Below, one piece after another: positions 7,816-12,500 of a stretch of DNA of 12,500 bases. Each line of letters starts with the position of its first letter. Position 1 is the stretch's first letter. Made by a program: the position numbers and the translations under genes. The stretch is from Halisarca cf. caerulea (taxonomy: Eukaryota > Porifera > Demospongiae > Chondrillida > Halisarcidae), in the NCBI GenBank assembly GCA_963170055.1, contig CAUJGJ010000444.1:1105001-1117500 (forward strand), in the 5' to 3' direction. The notes under the pieces were generated by a model. That model saw nothing but the letters and a program-made list of their open reading frames with translations. It searched no databases and was not told the origin of the DNA.

Positions 7816-7991
7816 CTGTGAAGCCTCTACAATCTGACACTTTGTGGGCAGCAATATTGTGTCAGATTACAGAGGCTGTCAGATTATGGAGAGACCCTTA
7901 GCACGCTTCAATATGGTGACTGTACCACAAACGACGGTCAGATTAGAGAGATGCCACATGAGAGGTGTCAGATTACAGAGGTTCCACACTG
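7816..7991. mobile_element. Non-autonomous Tigger/pogo-like MITE, family 1 (copy B)
   Basis: The ends are CTGTGAAGCCTCTACAATCT (left) and, read inward, CAGTGTGGAACCTCTGTAAT (right), with TA on both sides. Interior blocks gtcagattacagaggctgtc, ttcaatatggtga and gtcagattagagag match copy A at 1998-2180 in the same order. Length 176 bp, non-coding. Confidence 0.78.
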
Positions 7992-8154
7992 TACATACGC
8001 ACTTATAGATCAAACCTGATTGTGTGATACAACAATCATCAATTTCTCCAAAAAACACACAAGCTTGGAAACATAATTTTATTGATCGGCAGCATTTTTC
8101 TCAAACAGGTACAGCATACTTCCATCTACAGCACAAGAACAGACGGGTTAAAAT

Positions 8155-8238
8155 TAGTCTCGCGTAGCCAGCCCCTTCTTCCTGTTCTCTGCACGGAAGT
8201 GCAGAGAACAGGAAAAAGGGGCTGGCTACGCGAGACTA
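8155..8238. mobile_element. 84-bp palindromic foldback element, copy 1
   Basis: The left arm tagtctcgcgtagccagccc... and the right arm ...gggctggctacgcgagacta are complementary over 40 bases with a single mismatch (cttctt against aaaaag) around the loop GGAA. It is flanked by the 9-bp duplication ggttaaaat at 8146-8154 and 8239-8247, which occurs once in empty 54-bp units. A 9-bp target duplication is typical of Mutator-like elements (family knowledge); that assignment is inference. Confidence 0.88.
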
Positions 8239-8355
8239 GGTTAAAATAGTCAAGCGTAGAGTATACTTCCATCTACAGTACAAGAACAGACTGGTTAAAA
8301 TAGTCAAGCGTAGAGTATACTTCCATCTACAGCACAAGAACAGACGGGTTGAAAT

Positions 8356-8439
8356 TAGTCTCGCGTAGCCAGCCCCTTTTTCCTGTTCTCTGCACTTCCG
8401 TGCAGAGAACAGGAAAAAGGGGCTGGCTACGCGAGACTA
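8356..8439. mobile_element. 84-bp palindromic foldback element, copy 2
   Basis: Same element at the same point of the satellite unit, flanked by ggttgaaat (8347-8355) and ggttaaaat (8440-8448). The arms are perfectly complementary. The loop is TTCC, the reverse complement of GGAA in copy 1. It is copied with the 201-bp dimer rather than inserted separately. Confidence 0.88.
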
Positions 8440-8650
8440 GGTTAAAATAGTCAAGCGTAGAGTATACTTCCATCTACAGTACAAGAACAGACGAGTTAAA
8501 ATAGTCAAGCGTACAGTGTACTTCCATCTTAAGTACAAGAACAGGCGGGTTAAAAAATAGTCAAGTGTGCAGTATACTTCCATCTATAGTACAAGAACAG
8601 ACGGGTTAAAAGATAGTCAAGCAGAATATTAGTAGCAGAAGTCTAACATA

Positions 8651-8765
8651 CTGTATTTATTCGAATGTACTCCGCACCCCATTCAGTGGCCGCCCTCGAA
8701 TTGACACCACACTTGACAGGGAGTGAAGGGAGATAGTAGCCACCCCCGAATAAACGCTGCTCATT
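8651..8765. repeat. Degenerate CGAATAAACGC-type repeat
   Basis: tgtatttattcgaatgtact near 8651, ccctcgaattgacaccacac near 8693 and cccgaataaacgctgctc near 8745 look like decayed copies of one roughly 45-base unit. A partial inverted match (tttattcg against cgaataaa) also frames the segment. It is probably a relic interspersed element; evidence is modest. Confidence 0.35.
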
Positions 8766-9024
8766 GCATGTGTGAAATGATTATACTGATACACACCAAA
8801 AAACGTTCGACGCAGCATCTATTGCTGAGGTCTCCAATCGGTGTGGGTGCCGTGAATGTGGCTGTGAGATCAGAAAAGGAATAATGTATGCACTTACATT
8901 TTTACATTATTATTTTCATTACGACTTCCAGAAGTGTAATGCTCTATTCATATATATATATGCAACAGGAATTAGGCGAATAAAAATAGCTGCTGGAAGA
9001 AAAGAAGACTTAATTTAAACAAGC
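8766..9024. other. Stretch with no recognised feature
   Basis: Mixed, moderately AT-rich DNA with a short (AT)n run near 8950-8960. No protein-like ORF, TIR or tandem repeat was seen. Confidence 0.5.
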
Positions 9025-9293
9025 AACAGTTCATCTCTGCAACAATGGTATCAGGTTTACAAAGGGGTTTTATCCTTCAGCTTTGTATTTTTCGCCTTCA
9101 CTGCAATTTGAAGAAAATTTGCTACATTTTGGCAGTTTCAGCCGGTTTCATCCTTCAGGATAAAACCCGTAGCTGAAACTGCCAAAATGAAGTGAATTTT
9201 CTTTAAAATTGCAACAATTAAAGGCGAAAAATACAAAGCTGAAGGATAAAACCCTTTGTTAACCTGATACCATTGTTGCAGAGATAAACTGTT
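9025..9293. repeat. 269-bp foldback (long inverted repeat)
   Basis: The left arm from 9025 (aacagttcatctctgcaaca) pairs with the right arm ending at 9293 (tgttgcagagataaactgtt). Pairing continues inward through ccttcagctttgtatttttc and ggcagtttcagc to a short loop near 9157. By eye, the arms of about 130 bases are roughly 85-90 percent complementary. No clear target duplication is visible. A minus-strand reading frame of about 100 codons across it is a by-product of the repeat. Confidence 0.88.
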
Positions 9294-9305
9294 ATAACAT
9301 ATTTG

Positions 9306-9361
9306 CAAGTAATTCTGGACGAGGGGCAGCAGCCCCATGGATTTTTCACCTGAATTACTTG
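9306..9361. repeat. Small inverted repeat with internal GC palindrome
   Basis: caagtaattc (9306-9315) and gaattacttg (9352-9361) are exact reverse complements, enclosing the palindrome ggggcagcagcccc. It could be a relic of a very small TIR element. Confidence 0.45.
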
Positions 9362-9985
9362 TTACAGGGTGAAATTTTTGTGAATCTTGGATTTTATTCA
9401 TAGGCGTAGGAACCGTGGGGGCAGTGGGGGCACTTGCCCCCACAAAAGAATGTAGGGGGGCAGTGCCCCCACAAACTGAATTACCCCATTAGTAGAAAAA
9501 CCTCTTGTAACTGATGTTTTCAATAATAATACTAGCTATTCAGGGAGTTAAAACAATACTTGACCCTTGTAAAAGCCAATTTTGATAAAGAAATACCTAC
9601 CTAACACGTTAGAGCCGTAGAATTGGAACTGACACAACCAGTAGCGCTCCGGCGGCCATTTCATTTTAGTCACGTGCAATCAGTGTGTTGTGCATGCTGT
9701 ATCTTTGCTTCTACGAATGAGCAGGTTTGTTGTGCATGATGCTGATTTTGCCTTTAACTCCTAAAATAATGAAAGGACAAGTAGATTTGCTGCTAATTCA
9801 CGCAGATAAGGACAATTTGGCAGCTTCTGCTGAAGATAATCTTTACATACATGTGTTTTAACTTTATTTGCAAACAGTTTAGCTTGTTTAACAGTTTAGT
9901 GTACTTCATATAGTATGGTAAAATCTTGGGTGCACATGCATGGTTGTATATAAGTGACAGTGTTATGTTTAACACATTTATAGTA

Positions 9986-10508
9986 CACTCAAATGCCTCT
10001 AACCCCGACGCGTCTAATCCAGATTCGCCTGTCTACTGGACACCTATTTTGTTGCGCAATACTAGGCAACCATTTATTTTCTGTAGTGCACAAACATTGC
10101 ACGTTGTCAAAAACTCTTAGAATGATGATCAGCTCTATCCTAAGGAAGCAAAACAGGTCTGCTCAGTCTCTTGACACAAAATTGAGGGTAATTGGCGAGA
10201 TCAAGGAGGAAAGTTCGCAGAAATTTGTGGCTGACAAGTACAAAGTCGCTAAATCAACCATCAATTTGCGATATTTGGTAGGGTAATTAGAAAATCAAAT
10301 ACGCAGTCTATGTCTTCTGTAGACTCCGTCGTTCACTCCAAGAAGCATTGCATGGTCCGACTGTGGCTATATTATGTTGAGATCAGTGTATGCCACATCA
10401 CTATTGTATGCAATTTGTATCAATTTGTATTATGCTCTAACATACGGACTTTTCTGACTTACGGACAGGGTCCGGTCCCAAGGTGTCCGGATAAGGGGCG
10501 TTTGAGTG
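9986..10508 (+). mobile_element. Tigger/pogo-like element, internally deleted (523 bp)
   Basis: The left end CACTCAAATGCCTCTAACCC and the inward-read right end CACTCAAACGCCCCTTATCC match at about 20 of 26 terminal positions. TA flanks both (9984-9985 and 10509-10510). The interior carries a fragment of the DNA-binding region of a pogo-type transposase at 10122-10286, but no catalytic DDE domain, so this is a deletion derivative. It is the only copy here that ties the TA-flanked elements to a protein family. Confidence 0.78.
10122..10286 (+). pseudogene. Truncated pogo/Tigger transposase: CENP-B/Psq-type HTH fragment
   Basis: Fifty-four codons from the ATG at 10122 read ...SLDTKLRVIGEIKEESSQKF, then VADKYKVAKSTI. 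This follows the N-terminal helix-turn-helix of CENP-B and Tigger/pogo transposases: a basic start, a K(L/R)xVIxEI helix, a KFVADKYKVAKSTI recognition helix. In the family this region binds the element's own terminal repeats. The match ends after STI, followed by NLRYLVG and a stop. The second HTH and the DDE catalytic domain are absent, so it cannot be an active transposase. The frame is open upstream to 9993 but that part overlaps the TIR and lacks family likeness. It might still encode a small DNA-binding peptide; no evidence for expression. Confidence 0.7.
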
Positions 10509-10783
10509 TACATTGAAATCAATAACGAACTACGTTACTATAGATCGGTCATATCCCCCCCCCCCCCCAAATTAAAACATCTTCCTACACCTATGTTATT
10601 AATTTGTGTGTTTAATATTTGCGGATGGCCATGTTTTCTTGTTATTGTATAAGAGCCTGATTGAAATACTTTCGTTGTAAACTTTCACGGATGGTTTCTA
10701 ACCCATGAAAACTGCAAATATATAACCACACAAAATGAAAGTGCACAAGGTATCAATATTAGAGGATAATACTGTTACAGTAT

Positions 10784-11120
10784 CAGTGTTTTCCCCAGGA
10801 TGAAATTGCAACAGGGCGGGTATTGTTCATCTAGCATTAATGCCCTATTTGATGACATCATAATAAAAATGGCAGAAAAGTCGGCGAGACACTGAAGAAC
10901 ACAGAAAAAGCTTCTGATAAGTAGAATTAAAAGGCAATAATCATTGAATACTTTGGAATTCAGTGATTTAAAACAGCTATGCACTAGAAACGATCAGTAG
11001 AAAATGCTAAATGGACAGCTGTAGCTCTACAATATATAAAATTATTATGTAAAATATTTTACTTTCAATAAAGAAAACAGGGCGGGGTGCCCTGCTCCAG
11101 GTATACTGGGGGAAACACTG
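10784..11120. mobile_element. 337-bp TIR element with 5-bp target duplication (hAT-like?)
   Basis: The left end CAGTGTTTTCCCCAGGAT and the inward-read right end CAGTGTTTCCCCCAGTAT are near-identical TIRs. AGTAT lies directly outside both ends (10779-10783 and 11121-11125). An acagggcggg block occurs near both ends in direct orientation (10811 and about 11088). There is no transposase. CAGTG-type tips resemble hAT elements, but those usually duplicate 8 bp, so superfamily is uncertain. Confidence 0.68.
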
Positions 11121-11125
11121 AGTAT

Positions 11126-12420
11126 AATATACATACCTACTAATACCGATTATACTGTAGGACTGGAAAGCTAAGTGATTGCTTTAGTTAATTAATGTGA
11201 TGCGATTATGTGATTTTTCACAAAATTGCATACTTAGAATTCCTGCAATACATTGGCAGACACTGCACGTGATCTTTGTTGATGTCACTCGACGTGTGTC
11301 AGTTCCTGAAACATACATTATGACTATCCATGCTTTAAGTAGAGCAGCACAGGTGTCAGTGAGCCAACAGTGCCGTTGCAGAACTCATCGATCTTGCAAC
11401 TCCAACATCTCCCCTGCCCTGTCTTTAAATTATTCAGTAAACGTGGTGTGGTGCTTTAGTCCTGCATAGCTCAGACTGCTATTTTCCACATCCTTTATTC
11501 AGCTAATTCAACGGACCCTCCTCTATGCGGTGACTATGCCACCGAATAAAGAAGGCGGAATAGCTGTCTGGGCTATGTGAGATTAAAAGCACAACACGCG
11601 TGTTCTTGATTGAAGACAGGGCAGGGAGAATATAAATATTATTGTTACAGTAGTAGGACTGCAGTCTTTTTAGCCAAAATGTATATTATACATTAATTAA
11701 ATAATGCATGATGGTTATACAGCTAAATTCACATAACTTTAGTGACGCATAACTTTCTAATCCTACCGTATAATAATATTATGTCAAATTAATTATTTAG
11801 TATAACTACCATATATTCTTTAATTTTCCGGTAAAGCAAATTTCAGTTCCAGGTCGGCAATTAGAGATCATTGTTAGAATTACAAGTAAATGAATAAAGT
11901 AGGGAAATATGATGACAGTTAGGGTTGCAATGAAATATTATAGGGCAAAAATGGCGGATTCTTGTGAGGTTTTATTATATATGGTTAATGTGTCAGTGAG
12001 AGGCCGAAATCGATGTTTTACTCTTCGATCTCCAAACATGAATTTGACACACTAGAAGGTATGCATGTCCATCTTCGCTCGTTAGTTTACTGATTAGTGA
12101 GCAAATAACTCGAATATCCACATGGTTGGCACGGCCTGTGCCTCAATAGATAACAAATGAGCAGAGACTGAGCCATAAAGACCTACAAAAATAAAATATT
12201 TGCAAATTTTGTGGCTGCTGAAAAATCAGAGTCAAAGACTAGTAATTAGGGAATTTTCAAAGCTAGTTTTCATCAAAAAATAGAAGATAACTAGACTCTG
12301 TTTGGTCATGTACTGACAAAAATAATGGAATATTCATAATTTCAATACTGTACACAACATTATGAAAGTAATCAACAAAAGGTTTTTAGTTGTGCATAAA
12401 TCGAGGTAAACTCAGTTTGA
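11126..12420. other. AT-rich region with no recognised gene
   Basis: About 1.3 kb of low-GC DNA. The longest frame (11197-11469, plus, 90 codons) has no recognisable motif and ordinary composition, and splice-like signals are not persuasive. No tandem repeat or clear inverted repeat was found. An unrecognised exon or regulatory sequence cannot be excluded. Confidence 0.5.
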
Positions 12421-12426
12421 CCACAC

Positions 12427-12471
12427 TATATAAAGCACCATCACGGTGGCAAATACTCGCACTGAAAAATG
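12427..12471 (+). promoter_or_regulatory. Candidate TATA-box promoter pointing right
   Basis: TATATAAAG at 12427-12435 is a strong TATA match on the plus strand. A start of transcription would be expected near 12457. The first ATG (12469) opens a frame of only five codons (MRSSK), so the coding start would lie beyond the window. In AT-rich DNA a chance TATA is plausible. Confidence 0.25.
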
Positions 12472-12500
12472 CGGAGTTCTAAATGACGGTTAAGTGATAT

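Larger units (their letters stand above)
8114..8620. repeat. 54-bp satellite with a 201-bp higher-order unit
   Basis: Units starting g(c/t)atacttccatctacag begin at 8114, 8261, 8315, 8462, 8516 and 8572. The basic period is 54 bases; the two 147-base steps are one unit plus an 84-bp palindrome and its 9-bp duplication. Units at 8114 and 8315 share acagcacaag, while those at 8261 and 8462 share acagtacaag. So 8114-8314 and 8315-8515 are copies of one 201-bp dimer. Confidence 0.92.
9399..10595. mobile_element. Candidate TIR-bounded element (1197 bp) holding a nested Tigger-like element
   Basis: The left end CATAGGCGTAGGAA at 9399 is matched by the right end TTCCTACACCTATG at 10595, 13 of 14 bases in inverted orientation. 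TTATT lies directly outside both ends (9394-9398 and 10596-10600), consistent with a 5-bp target duplication. G/C blocks sit just inside each end: ggggg...gccccc palindromes at 9416-9473 and a run of 14 C at 10555-10568. Nothing like a transposase was seen outside the nested element. An AT-rich 5-mer can recur by chance, so confidence is moderate. Confidence 0.45.

Noticed and set aside
9138..9443. 101-codon minus-strand frame
   Set aside because: It spans an arm of the foldback at 9025-9293 and the GC palindromes at 9416; composition follows the repeats.
10610..10730. Weak inverted match (atttgcggatgg near 10616 against ctgcaaatata near 10711)
   Set aside because: Too short and too diverged to call an element; no flanking duplication.
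11197..11469. 90-codon plus-strand frame
   Set aside because: No motif, no homologous family recognised, and length is within chance expectation.

Overview
The window is eukaryotic, metazoan-type DNA: intron-split secretory coding exons in a sea of short DNA transposons, minisatellites and dinucleotide repeats, with no prokaryotic gene organisation. Six-cysteine SRCR exons together with dense small TIR elements fit a marine invertebrate, most likely a sponge (demosponge). That assignment is inference from general character, not from a marker gene.

The one convincing gene lies on the minus strand, in the left third. Exon 1 (4260 to 4200) encodes a start methionine and a signal peptide. Exon 2 (3205 to 2870) and exon 3 (867 to 535) each encode one complete six-cysteine SRCR domain. 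All splice junctions are phase 1 and both SRCR exons are multiples of three, so the exons form a modular cassette. The gene runs off the left edge, so the window holds only its N-terminal part. It predicts a secreted or cell-surface multi-SRCR protein.

The introns are crowded. Intron 1 (3206-4199) carries a 76-bp MITE and a 75-bp minisatellite that appears to be an amplified half of a MITE. Intron 2 (868-2869) has long TG tracts (sense strand) at both ends, a giant imperfect inverted repeat (about 1229-1963), a TA-flanked MITE between identical 31-bp direct repeats, and a perfect 15-bp hairpin. The intron left of exon 3 holds a 91-bp minisatellite.

From 4260 to about 8000 there is no recognisable gene. 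This stretch contains a TG microsatellite, several Tigger/pogo-like MITEs, decayed MITE-derived arrays, G-rich blocks and a 38-bp minisatellite with 150-bp higher-order periodicity. From 8114 to about 8620 a 54-bp satellite carries two copies of an 84-bp near-perfect palindrome with 9-bp target duplications and oppositely oriented central loops. Further right are a 269-bp foldback (9025-9293), a probable nested pair of elements (a 523-bp Tigger-like derivative with a CENP-B/Psq-type HTH fragment, inside a TIR-bounded segment 9399-10595) and a 337-bp element with 5-bp target duplications (10784-11120). The last 1.4 kb is AT-rich with no recognised gene; a TATA-like box near 12427 may mark a promoter whose gene lies beyond the window.
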